The notes under the pieces were generated by a model. That model saw nothing but the letters and a program-made list of their open reading frames with translations. It did no database searches and was not told where the DNA came from. Positions 13,101 through 23,625 of a stretch of 64,000 bases of DNA are shown here, one piece after another. The position numbers and the translations under genes were made by a program. Within the stretch, counting starts at the first letter, position 1, and the number at the start of each line of letters is the position of its first letter. Source of the stretch: Membranipora membranacea (taxonomy: Eukaryota; Bryozoa; Gymnolaemata; Cheilostomatida; Membraniporidae); contig OU612072.1 in the NCBI GenBank assembly GCA_914767715.1, positions 21,698,001-21,762,000 on the forward strand. Direction: 5' to 3'.

Positions 13101-16100
13101 CAAGTTCTATTCAATGCATGATGTAACTGATGTTTATAACCTTCTGATTTGCTTGTAAACCTAGGATGGACCAGTCGATAGAATCATCATTCACCAAAAC
13201 ATCTTCATACGTCCACCACATGGAAATAGATTTGTACAGAAAAGGAAACATTCTCTATACAGATTTCCAAGCTGTGCAGACGAGTGATGGATTCAAGACA
13301 CAACTCATTGCTGGAGACATTGCGAGGCGGGGGTACAAGGAAGGGATCGGGAAGTATGCTCTTTTCTCAACTGTCACCGGTTTTATACAGCTATCAGCAA
13401 ATCATGTAGTTGTAGCTGATTCCGGAAATCATTGCATGCGAATGTTAGATCGTCTGACAGGTTTGACTTCTACTTTCAGTGGAAAGTGCAAAACTGCAGG
13501 AAGCAACGACGGGCAATATGGACGGTTATCAATGCCTTCATGTGTAGGCAGGGATAACAGAGATAGCAGTCAACTGCTTGTTACCAATTATCAATCAATA
13601 AGAACCGTTAATGCGATGACAGGAGTTGTAGGAACCTTCGTTAGGTCGGGCACTCTCGATAAAACCAAATGTTTTACTCAAAGCGATAATGGGGACATCT
13701 ATCTGACGGCCTACCACGCCATTTATAGAATAACTTATAACGACAAGTCCATAAAACTACTAGCTGGCTCGTCAGATGACAAATTCGGTTATAAACAGAA
13801 TACACTAGTCTTCTCCCTGTTCTCTAATCCGTTTGGTATTATGTTCATTGGGCCTCACACGTTTCTGGTTGCGGATATGCACAATTCCATGATTCGACTG
13901 ATTGATATGGACACAGACAAAGTGAGAACACTGCTTGTCTGCCAAAGGTGTATGCATTACCCGACCTCTCTACTAATCTCAAATAATTCACTCTTTGTTG
14001 GACAACCAGGAGAGATCAAGGAGTTTATGTGTGAGATTGATACTATAATTGTATTCTCTGATTATTTTTGCTTTTCCTTTTTTATTTCTATGTATACTCA
14101 GACACATGCAGGTGCCTGTTGAGAATTCAGGGTCCAAATTCCTATCAGGTTATTAAAACAGTGATACTTTTCAGTTTGAAGCAATCGACATATCTTGCTT
14201 GCAATGTTTCTGGTATTGTAGTTCCAGCTCCTCCAGCTGCGTTGACCCCGTCAATTCTCCTGCCAACTACTTCAACAACAACTTCACCACCCACAACTAC
14301 CACCAGCGCGCCTTGTCAGGACAGTAACATGACGCTTTATGTGACATCAGATGATGAGAGAGCAATAGTGGAGATAACTCCTGAAGTCCAATCCGGATAT
14401 GCAGTTGGTAGTCATGTGATCTATAGAGGCAACTGTACTACCAATGTACGGGTCATAAACAACAGTGAGTAGGAAGAATCATGAATTTGATGTTATTCCT
14501 TCTTATCTCACAATCCCCAAGCACCTGAGGAAGTACAGTTGTACATTTGATGTCAATTGACATTGATTATCTTAACTCCAGTATGTGTTCGTTTTATGTA
14601 TTGCACTTCCTGGAGACTATGACATTGCAATGCGAGGAAGAGTGTTACCTTCCCTCAGGGGAGGCACTTTTCCACCATCAGTAATTCATACCAAGGAGAG
14701 AATTGAATTTTTTTTCTATGCGAGTCTGCCATAGCTTCTTCATAAGTAACTGCCTGACAATAATAGGCAATGGTCTTTGGGTAGCCTTTAAGTCACATAA
14801 CATGAGATGAAAAGTTGAGCGCCATTGTGGTGAATTGTGGTGTATTGAATCCTACAATGTTAGTGACATTTGCATCTTATTCTACAGGCACAACTACCAC
14901 CCCTTCTCGACCAGATGTATGCTTGGATAAGAACCTGACTTACTATGTCTCTTCTGAGAAGGAGAAAGTTAATGTCCAGATCTCACCTTATTCTTCCATA
15001 GTACTTCCTGTTGGGAGCTTCAAATATAAAGTGTCTGATTGCGTACTCAATTTGCAGGTCATATTCAATGGTAGGTTGTATTTATTATTCTTTTACAGTC
15101 AAAACTGGTATTTAGTTTTACTATATAATCACCATGTTTTTATTTTTTATTATCGAGAGTTCTGTGGGTTGGTTAAATCTTTGTTAAACATTCAGTGTAA
15201 CCTAACTAGCGCCTTTGGTTTATATCAAAGACTGTGATGAGAACATATATCCCGTAAATCAGTACATTACTATAGTTCATTTGATGTTGTCATGCTTTAA
15301 CACTTATACCAACCAACAACAAGCATTCTGTAATATCTTCACCAGAATATATGTATAGATATCATTACTTTTCAGGCAGCTCAGCCCTTGATATCACATG
15401 TCCGGATACAATAAGAGAAGTTGTCTCTCCTGCTACTGGATTAGCTGATGTAGACCTGACTATTGAAGGTATCACACACAGAATGAAGTTACCAGTCGGT
15501 AGTTATCAGTATGAGATAATCGGAGGAGATAATCCATGCAATGTCACTATTGAAATCAAAGGTAAAGGAGGACAAATCTACAAAGCAACAAATCTAAAAA
15601 TCTACAAAATGTGAAATAAAACTTTCCAACATGAAAGATGCTGCGGTATAGCTTTTCTCATGCTCAAGATTCAATAGTTGCAACTCAAGAGTAGGCAGCT
15701 CTGTTCATGATCAAACCTACGGGATGAATGTAAATAACTACACATCTCTGTTGCTTTTTACTGTTAGACCTATTCAAAAGCTACCTTTTGTACAACAAAA
15801 CGTTGATCTGACACACTGTATTCCTACACAGTCAAACTGTACTGCAAAGTAACTGTGATTCCTATCAACAATTTTATGTCTTTCAACTTTCTAGACTACT
15901 TGTTGGTGAAGCGTCTAGACATGGTTGCTCATTATGATATTGAGTGTTTAGTACTGACTGATAAAGTTGCTTTCTCTACTCTTACAAGTCTCGCTTACAG
16001 TCATGTCAACCAGATAAGAGGCATTTGTCAACAAGGTTAGTTGTTAGTCACACTATGCGTTATATCTCATTGCAACAACCTCCATCAGAGATTCCTACCA

Positions 16101-19100
16101 ACACTTTGGAAGAATTTACGCCCGAGGGCACCGGAAAATTGAAAAATCAGAATTAAAGGCCCCACCAGTCTCACTCAGACCTTAGACTCCTGTGGCTCCA
16201 GTTAATGCGAAATTGTGGCACCAATCTTATGGCAGTGAATGGTAAAACACTAACCAGTCGCACAAACTCACCATCCCCAAAAAGAAAAGGTTTATTACAC
16301 TTAGTAACACTACTTGGAGTTGTGCACTCGAATGCCAGCTCATTCAAACACATCATTGCCAACCGATTGACACATCGTAAGTGTGGACCCTTACATGGCT
16401 AACCAGCAAATTAAATCAGTCCATTACTGCCTGCTCTCCCTTTAATATACTGGCACACCTTCTCCACTCAACTAAGTATCGTTGAGAACGGTGTTAGTTT
16501 CCTGAGTAATATACTGGGAATGGCCTTGATTATGCTTTTTATATCACATTAAAACGTATAATGGTGAATAACAATTAGTGCAACCATAAACATATAAATA
16601 CTCTAGACTGGAAACTATTGGCTATTTGATACTGGCTCAGTGTCCGCTCTAATTCAGTGACGCGAAGTTACTGCGCTATTCACTTTTTCTCTCTAGTGCA
16701 TAGGACAGAATAGGAGTTATCTCCATCTAAATGTAATGTGTGAATATAAGACCTTCTTATTTCTAAATATGACCACTACAACTGGATATAACCAGCGAAT
16801 TTTATAGAAAATATGGTAGTTAAGTATAAAATTTGATCAGTATATCGTTTCTGGCCTGAAGAATTTGTATGAAAAATAGTGCATCGACTATTGTAAATTT
16901 AAGGTTTTACTCAGCATTTTCACTGAATTAACTGCATCTGATCTTTCCAACTGTCAGACATGTAACCGTAAGATGGATAATACTGATGGTCCTTGAATAT
17001 GGTTTAATTTCAAATGTATTTTGTCAACTAAAGGCTTAAAATCTGAGCTCAGAACATCTGCTCTTCATATCGATTCAGGGATTTTGCATGATAATATTGT
17101 TGAAGATTAGCTACTTCTGGATCAATCTTACTGAGACTTTAAACTAGCATAAGCTAGAAGTTTTGGTCTAAGATTGACATGGTATTCCTACACATCCCTC
17201 CCTGATACACATGTATCACTCTGTGTAAAAATCAACAAATTATAAGCAGTGGAATCTTTCAATAACGTTGATGGTTTATAATCTCACATATGACCTGGAT
17301 GTCTAGTATTTCACCAACATTTGGTGGGTATCGAGACTATATTTTTGAAGAAAATTAACTGTCAGAACATCGCAGAGGAAATAAGATTTGATAAAATACC
17401 ACAATTTAACTCACCTTGTGGGAATAATCCGCTGGCTTGTGACAGGACATGAATAAATTATTGATAGGGATAAGAAATTGAACTATTATCATGGATGATT
17501 TAAATGCAGCCCAGACTGGTCCAATCAATCCGAAGGAAAACTTATGATAAGTTAAAGACTTTCAAAAATTAAGCAAGATTCTTGTCGATTCAAAAAATGG
17601 CCCAGACTGGCCCAATCTATCACATGCATATTGAGTTAAATGTGCATGCTGTAGAGAAAATAAAAGTGGCTCAGACTGGCCAAATGAATTGATAATTTAG
17701 TAGCTGTATATAGTGATGGCAAATTGTCAGATTTTGGCGATTTTGACAAAAGACACACTCTAAAAACTGCTTCGGAAGGGGTTTTGAGTCCATCACGATT
17801 CTTAAGTTTCGGCATGTCAACTTCCCTCGCTTTGGCCACATCCTCGACACAGAGGCTACAGCTTATTTGCATTGTTCAGGTTATGGAACAGAGAAAGATG
17901 TACGCATTGAGTTAATTGATAGTATATTTAATCTGTTTAAATATGTCTGCTTATAGATCAAGCCTGCATCCCCAGTTGTCATAATTAGAAATAAGAAGGT
18001 CTTATATTCACACATTATATTTATGTGGAGATTACTCCTATTCTGGCCTATGCGCTACAGTGAAAAAGTGAATAGCGCAGTAACGTCGCGTCACTCAATT
18101 AGAGAGGACGCTCTAAACCAGTAGTTTCCAGTCTAGAGTATTTATATGTTTATGAGTGCAACTTTCATTATGATTAACAGATTGTAACCCACAGGCTGGT
18201 GTTCAGGCTAAGTTGAGTTGTGAGGATGACACGCTGACAGTAACCTGGTCTACTGATGTTGAGTTCGGTGGGATAGTAACAGAAATACCACGTGGTTTAG
18301 AGCAGAGACTCACAGACAGACTTGTTGAACAGAGCAGATATCCCATTCTTAACATGCTTGTCATCACCAAGATACCTCCGTGAGTAATTTACCAGTTGAT
18401 GGAGTGGGTATTGCTAGCCATCTACATCATAGTGAATTAAATAACACAATGACCGATTGAAATGAATTTTCATCAGCCCACCCTTCCTGTTTCATGCCTC
18501 AAAAGTAGTTAACAGAATAACAACGACATGTCTTGTCTTATGTAGGGGGAAGGGGTATGAGACCGTACTCTACAGAGAACAGGTGATTGACCCCCCTAGT
18601 GCCTAAAGATCCCTGGTCAATTTTGATTATTAGTGATAGAACACATCCTTGATGTTAGAAGGATGAGTAATTCTATCAGTCGGTTTTGTGATTATGAGAG
18701 TTGTCTGAGTTTTGGCTGAGATTTGTGAGAGTTGTTGGTTGAAGTTGATTTTGATTTTTTGTGGTATGTGGGTAGGGAGAAGTCAGGGTAAATCCCATAG
18801 ACTTAATATACCACCTAGACAGGCCAATAGCATTCAATACTGTCCCGCTTAAATAGCACGACATGACGTAATTAGTTTGTGCTGTGAGCCATATAGTTTA
18901 CTATATACCATTCAATGAAATAATGTGAAAAATCGAGGGACGCCGGGCATGATATTGGCCGTTGTCCGGCCCCTACTTATTTAAACACAGAGAGAATTTG
19001 TGAGTTTATGTAAAAGACCTTTCCGCACGAGATGGTATAAAAAACTGACTCCTTAGGCGAATCCAAAGCGAGAACAGACCTGATAAGTTACAATAATTAG

Positions 19101-22100
19101 TCAATAAATATTGAAACAAATACAGCCGTCTACCCTTAACACTTCTACCACTACTATTCAAATGCACAGAATACCCACAACACAGTATCACATATATCTT
19201 GTTGGATTGGCCAGATCAAAGCACCATCACATCATCATAGATTTTTGCATAAATATTCCTAGTCATGACTGAGCACAACCTGCTCAGCTTGGACTCCTTG
19301 TTAAAAGATTTTACTTCAAATTTTATTGTCGCTTCATGAGGAAGAATAGATCTGTGCTGTAAATTGAGTGTGCCAACTCCAGATATGTATGTATGATGAA
19401 GCTAGGATACGTGAAATATATATATATATATAAAGTCTTTGGTAATCTCTCATCAATGAAATAATATAGTAAATCAATACATGCAGGGTATAATACCAGC
19501 CAAATTATATTAGATCTGTTTTAATTTATGAGATAAAAATCATCAAAACAAGTACAGCCATGTACTTACCACTTCTATCACTACATGACAAAAAAGAGGG
19601 CTGTTACTGCGGGATTATACTAATTTCTGAGGGCACGACCACGGCTAACGGCTACCACTATCAGCGATTGCTGCCATATTCGATGTGACTGATTACAGCA
19701 TAAGCTAAAGCTTATCGACACAAATACAGCCATGAAGCTAGCCACTTCTTATCACTACTTTGTAAAAAATATGAATATATACTGTTGAGTTATACTAATT
19801 GTTGTGGGCACGACAAAAATTAAAAACACTACCACTATCAGCGAGCATTGCAAAGTTAGATATGACTGGTTGCAGTATACCTTAAAATTAATCAAATTAG
19901 TAGAGGAATGTAAGCTAACCACTTTTTACAGTACTTAACAAAAAAAAATATACTGTGGGATTATACTGAATTTTGCGGATGGGTCAAAGACTAAAAAACT
20001 ACCACTATCGGTGATTGCTGCAAAATTTCCGAATGAGACACTATCACTATCAGCGATCGCTGAAAATTAGATATGACTGAACACAATAAGCCTGCTCAGT
20101 TTGGCGCGCTTATTGTCAGTGTTTGCTGCGAGTTTGGTTGTTTCATGGTGTATTCTGACCAGCGTATATCTCTTCATTATTAGGGGTTTGTAGATAGTGT
20201 TGGAAGGATTGGAAAATTGTTGGGATAGCATCCTTTTTTAGCAAAGCTCTCCCACCCACACCAGGAGGCCTTCTAAATGTATCTCGTTTCAAATGTTCGC
20301 TACATAGAACAGCATATTTGGATGGAGTCCAGTTCTTGCGTTTAACGGCCGAAACCCATACCTTTAGTCTCTCCTCGTTATTTCTGGGGAAGGCGTGGAA
20401 GCTTAAATCAGGATTTCCTGCCGGGTTATTTCCACAGCCGTAGGCAGCACACCAGTTTCTAGATGATTTTTTTTAAAAGCATCACAAATGATAACATATA
20501 CAAATAATTATCATTAAACTACAGCTTTTGATATAATAAACAGAAGTTGTAAAATCAATTTCATAGCAGTGTCAGCATGGCCAAGAAAGATTTGCGAGAT
20601 CACCGATTAAGTCTACTCACACTTTTTGACTGCTGTGCCAGTTCTGAGTTAGATATTTCGGGAGTAAATCAGAATTCTCATCTCAAATAGTGTCTCTCCA
20701 GCCTCCCCCCCCCCGCCCCATCACTATCGTTCCACCTTTTTTTTCTTACATTCAAATTTTATCACACCCATCGATTATTATTTACTATGTCTATAGCCTT
20801 AAATTTATGTGCATGTATAGAAGGATGTGGGTATAATTATGTGACAATATTTAATTGATTTCTATCTAAAAAATTAAGGAGGCCTGTCCTCTTAGATGGA
20901 TGGGACAAGCAGAAATTATGCCAAAAAATTCAATCCAATAAAGACCGAAATATGACAATGCATACATGAGAGCCACCACTGGGCTGTTTCTTACTTATCA
21001 TCTTGTGAAGTGGTAGCAGCAGGATTTTCATCCTGTGAAGATGAGGCAGCGAGATTATCATCTTGTGAAGATGAGGCAGCCAGATTATCATCTTGTGAAG
21101 ACGAGGTAGCAGGCTGTAGGCTCATTTAAAAATAGTTTTCCTATAAACTGAGCATTGTGGGTATTATATCCAGAACTTCTATGTTTGCCTTGTATCTGGC
21201 AACTGATGATAATAAAATTGCAGCTGGGCTTACTTGTGAAGATGAGACAGCAGGCTGCAGGTTCACGTTATTTAAATAAATAATCTCAACGAAGTATGAA
21301 TATTAAAACCAGTAACCACTTTGTTTACATAGTATCTTTCATCTTCTGTTTCAGTACAGGGCTGTATTTGTTTTGATAATTTGTATCTCATAAATTAAAA
21401 CAGATCTAATATGATTTGGCTGGTATTATACCCTGCGTGCCTTGATTTACTATATTATTTCATTGATGAGAGATGACCATTGACTTAATAAATATATATA
21501 TATATATGTGTGTGCCACGTACCCTAGCTTCATGATACATACATACATACCTGGAGTTGGCATACTCAATTTACAGCACAGACAACAACGAATCCAAGCT
21601 GAGCAGGTTGTGCTCAGTCATGACTAGGAATATTTATGCAAAGATCTATGATGATGGTGGTGGTGCTTTGATCTGGCTCATCCAACAAAATATTTGTGAT
21701 ACTGTGTTGTGGGTATTCTGTGCATTTGAATAGTAGTGGCAGAAGTGTTAAGGGTAGATGGCTGTATTTGTTTCAATAATTATTGGCTAATGATTGTGAC
21801 TTATCAGGTCCGTTCTCGCTCTAGATTCACCTAAGGAGTCAATTTTTTATACCATCTCGTGCGGAAAGGTCTTTTACATAACCTCACAAATTCTCTCTGT
21901 GTTTGAATAATTAGGGGCCGGACAAGGGCTGATATCATGCCCGGCGTCCCTCGATTTTTCACATTATTTCATTGAATCGTATATAGTAAACTATGGCTCA
22001 CAGCACAAACTAATTACGTCATGTCGTGCTATTTAAGTGGGACACATTATGATCAGTGAAGCATAAGCATTGCCCTGTCTAGGTAGTATATTAAGTCTAT

Positions 22101-22339
22101 GGTAAATCCCTTGAGAAGAGAGCGGGGATTGGACCTGGGATCTCTAGCATGATAGTAAAGGATGTGATCATTTGCACTATCAAAGCTCCACATATGTTTT
22201 GATCTTTGTTCTCATTACTGTATTTCTTAGGTTGGTTTACCCTACTAAGACTAAGAAAGGAGCTTACGCTGAGCTAGTGCTGACTTCCTCATGTCTACAA
22301 GATAAGATATATGACAGAAAAACTGATACATGTAATTAG
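7160..22339 (+). CDS. Gene 1: secreted NHL-propeller / Thr-rich / HYR-like protein, 673 aa, nine exons
   Basis: Exons: 7160-7186, 7926-7993, 13165-14030, 14222-14464, 14888-15070, 15376-15561, 15895-16035, 18181-18379, 22231-22339. All splice sites are GT-AG and phases agree throughout (phase 1 between exons 3 and 8, phase 2 before exon 9), giving 674 codons including TAG. The N terminus (MELRTCYIM plus a hydrophobic exon ending GIFC) is a likely signal peptide. Exon 3 encodes about 290 residues of NHL-type beta-propeller with blades such as HVVVADSGNHCMRMLD and TFLVADMHNSMIRLID. Exon 4 starts with a Thr/Pro-rich, mucin-like linker. Exons 4, 5 and 6 each hold a roughly 50-residue module with two Cys and a VGS(H/Y/F) motif, resembling HYR or Ig-like folds. 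Exons 7-9 encode a C-terminal region I do not recognise. Poly(A) signal at 22384. Function unknown; extracellular binding is inferred. Paralogous to 45805-51449. Confidence 0.85.
8130..8255 (-). mobile_element. tRNA-derived SINE copy (family 1), degraded
   Basis: The plus strand reads as a reversed copy: a degenerate B box (CTCGTACCCACGACACC) and a GTCATCTCACCATATCACC end that matches the head seen at 36630 and 4735. It lies between exon 2 of gene 1 and transposon A. Confidence 0.45.
10823..11048. mobile_element. MITE nested in transposon A
   Basis: About 226 bp with imperfect inverted ends CAGGACTGTAGTTCAGG and CAGGGCCGTAGATTAG. It contains CTGCCTCCCCTAGA and TTTGCCTCCCCTACC, motifs shared with 3051-4573 and, in part, with 37165-37200. 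CAGGG ends suggest a hAT-like origin, but the flanks TTATTGTA and TTATACAG are not a clear 8-bp duplication. Confidence 0.6.
11477..11791 (+). pseudogene. C-terminal fragment of a P-type transposase
   Basis: One frame reads NCSLCVEDVTNAREVDMP, then NRGGLKTPSEAV, then, after a TAG at 11726, VVREIINRYARIRRSS and a final TGA. An RGGL..PS segment followed by a helix with a Y...R pattern is typical of the C-terminal end of P-element/THAP9-like transposases (family knowledge, recalled and not searched). The in-frame TAG and absence of an upstream catalytic region mark it as broken. A homologous fragment lies reversed in transposon B. Confidence 0.6.
16145..16285 (-). mobile_element. tRNA-derived SINE copy (family 1)
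   Basis: The plus strand ends CAAACTCACCATCCCCAAAA, matching the end of the copy at 36480-36640 (CATCTCACCATCCCCAAAA), with diverged sequence between. It sits in intron 7 of gene 1, upstream of transposon B. Confidence 0.45.
16585..18154 (-). mobile_element. P-superfamily-like transposon B (1.57 kb, deleted relative of A)
   Basis: Flanked by the exact 8-bp duplication AGTGCAAC (16577-16584 and 18155-18162), with the same CATAAACATATAAATACTCT inverted ends as A. From 16585 to about 17930 it matches the reverse complement of the right third of A (about 11440-12963). The last 150 bp match A's other terminus. It is thus an internally deleted copy in opposite orientation. It lies in intron 7 of gene 1. 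Its TIRs differ from A's by substitutions and small indels, so neither copy looks brand new. Confidence 0.85.
17636..17872 (-). pseudogene. P-type transposase C-terminal remnant in transposon B
   Basis: The minus-strand frame contains CSLCVEDVAKAREVDMP and KNRDGLKTPSEAVFRVCL, close to the fragment at 11477 in transposon A (NRGGL has become NRDGL). Homology ends after about 50 residues, where the internal deletion joins unrelated sequence. Confidence 0.6.
20143..20472 (-). CDS. THAP-type zinc-finger exon inside element C
   Basis: Read on the minus strand, about 108 open codons contain a full C2CH THAP signature: NWCAAYGCG supplies the first two cysteines (C-x4-C), a conserved Trp follows (LKVWVSAV), then WTPSKYAVLCSEHL gives the C-x2-H pair 42 residues after the second Cys, and DAIPTIF matches the AVPTIF box that closes the domain. 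THAP domains bind DNA; in P elements they form the transposase N terminus. No ATG precedes it; the frame is closed upstream by TAA at 20473, and CATCTAG just before the AAACTGG codons could be a splice acceptor, so this is probably an internal or second exon. It ends at TGA 20143-20145, about 35 residues after the domain. Either a truncated transposase or a domesticated-style short THAP protein. Confidence 0.75.
   Translation of the reverse strand, partial: KKSSRNWCAAYGCGNNPAGNPDLSFHAFPRNNEERLKVWVSAVKRKNWTPSKYAVLCSEHLKRDTFRRPPGVGGRALLKKDAIPTIFQSFQHYLQTPNNEEIYAGQNTP
20991..21254 (-). CDS. Two small exons encoding Ser/Asp-rich decapeptide repeats
   Basis: On the minus strand, exon 21234-21254 (CCTGCAG acceptor, GTAAGC donor) encodes PAVSSSQ, and exon 20991-21113 (CTACAG acceptor) encodes PATSSSQDDN, then LAASSSQDDN, LAASSSQDEN, PAATTSQDDK and stop TAA. 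Both exons start and end in compatible phase 0. The decapeptide lies in element C, upstream of the THAP exon in the direction of transcription, so the two may belong to separate transcripts. Function unknown. Splicing is inferred from sequence alone. Confidence 0.45.
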
Positions 22340-23113
22340 CTCTACAGAAGTATAAAATTTGCATAACTCACAAATAACAGGAAAATAAAACGATAACAAA
22401 AATCTATTTGATTAGTTAGTTATGTGTCATGTGCAGTAGCTAGACCTGATTGACCAAGAGAGTCTGCCCAACATAGCCAAGCTTTATGACCACCAAAATC
22501 AACCCCACATAACCAAGTTTCAACCATCAAACTTCCCAAAATTTGTGTTGAAAATTACAAACCAAGAAAGTAAAAGTTTCCATTGCCTAGCAGCCAAAGC
22601 ATGGCAAGTTCAACAACCCCCTATTTACATAATTATATTGATATCCACCGGCCTACACAAGCATACATGATCATTAGACTGACTCTGAGTAACTATGGAT
22701 CGATATGCTTTTTAAAGTGATTGTGACCATATTCCATTTAGATGATTGTATAGTGATGCGATGTGATTTGTGTCACTGCTATTTTTGGGATAAAGTGTTA
22801 GAACTAATAAATAATTATATTGTCAAATGAAAAATATCTGATCAAACATAGATAATGAATAAATAGCAATAAATATTGTTTTTGAAATATGGCATGATAC
22901 AACAATGTGATACTAAAACAAGACAATAAAAAAAAATCATCTGAAAGCATGAATGCCCAGTCACATGATCATTGTGGCTTTCTAACAGTGCGCGGCAAGT
23001 CAAGACACCCGAGACCACCCCTAAGTATCTACCTTAAATCACAGTTGAGACAGTTTGACAAGATCTGTTTGTTGATCGATTGATTTAAGTGAGTGTTCAT
23101 ACGATAGCTTGTC
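22340..23113. other. 3' UTR of gene 1 and spacer
   Basis: AATAAA at 22384-22389 lies 45 bases after the gene 1 stop and is a good poly(A) signal. The rest, up to the BEL/Pao target site, is AT-rich with no coding signal that I can see. Confidence 0.6.
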
Positions 23114-23118
23114 AATAG

Positions 23119-23592
23119 TGTATTGCGAAGGCTATTTTGAATTCTGTGTGTATGACGCAGTGTATTGTTTTACCGATTTACTGGTAAACCTGTGGAAAGG
23201 TAAAAGGAATTAATAATATGTGTAAGAGAGAAAAACGAATGAGCGAATGAGTATGCTACGAGAAATAGCTGGTGTGATGCTGACAAGCATCAAACAATGA
23301 AAAACTCTCCTGTTATAATTTATTCCTCAATTGAATGAACGATTAGGTCATTAACCAAAGGAAGAAATGTACATGATTCTAAATAGTACACGTTACACGT
23401 ACACGTTTGGTCTGCGTGACGAGATAAGAGGACTGCATTCTATTGTTAGAAATGTCAGATCAAGGGCTTATAGTCCATTTATAGAGTATTTAAATTGTAT
23501 TATCTGCTAAAAATAGCAACAGAAATGTCCCTTGCACAAACTACAACACCGTTTACCGACCCCTAACGCCAGCGCTATCTAACATCGTTACA
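23119..23592 (-). repeat. 3' LTR of the BEL/Pao element (474 bp)
   Basis: On the minus strand it starts TGTAACGATGTTAGATAGCG and ends CTTCGCAATACA. It matches 30661-31454 along its whole length except that 13 bases near 23394-23406 replace a 333-bp segment of the other LTR. Confidence 0.95.
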
Positions 23593-23602
23593 CCCCCAAC
23601 AG
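23593..23602 (-). other. Polypurine-tract candidate
   Basis: On the minus strand CTGTTGGGGG directly precedes the 3' LTR, the expected place for plus-strand priming. Short and only partly purine, so tentative. Confidence 0.5.
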
Positions 23603-23625
23603 AAAACGCAGTTTTCTCTCTGTGG

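Larger units (their letters stand above)
18796..22101 (-). mobile_element. P-like element C: 3.3 kb, arms of about 750 bp, THAP exon
   Basis: Flanked by the exact 8-bp duplication GTAAATCC (18788-18795 and 22102-22109). Ends begin CATAGACTTAATATACC. Inverted arms run from 18796 to about 19562 and from about 21358 to 22101, with both arms containing a short (AT)n tract. The centre has imperfect repeats of roughly 180 bp at 19560-20100 (each with CACTATCAGCGA), a THAP-domain exon at 20143-20472 and a repeat-coding exon at 20991-21113, all on the minus strand. No catalytic transposase domain is visible, so it is probably non-autonomous. The THAP exon, the 8-bp duplication and the CAT ends point to the P superfamily. 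It lies in intron 8 of gene 1. Confidence 0.85.
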
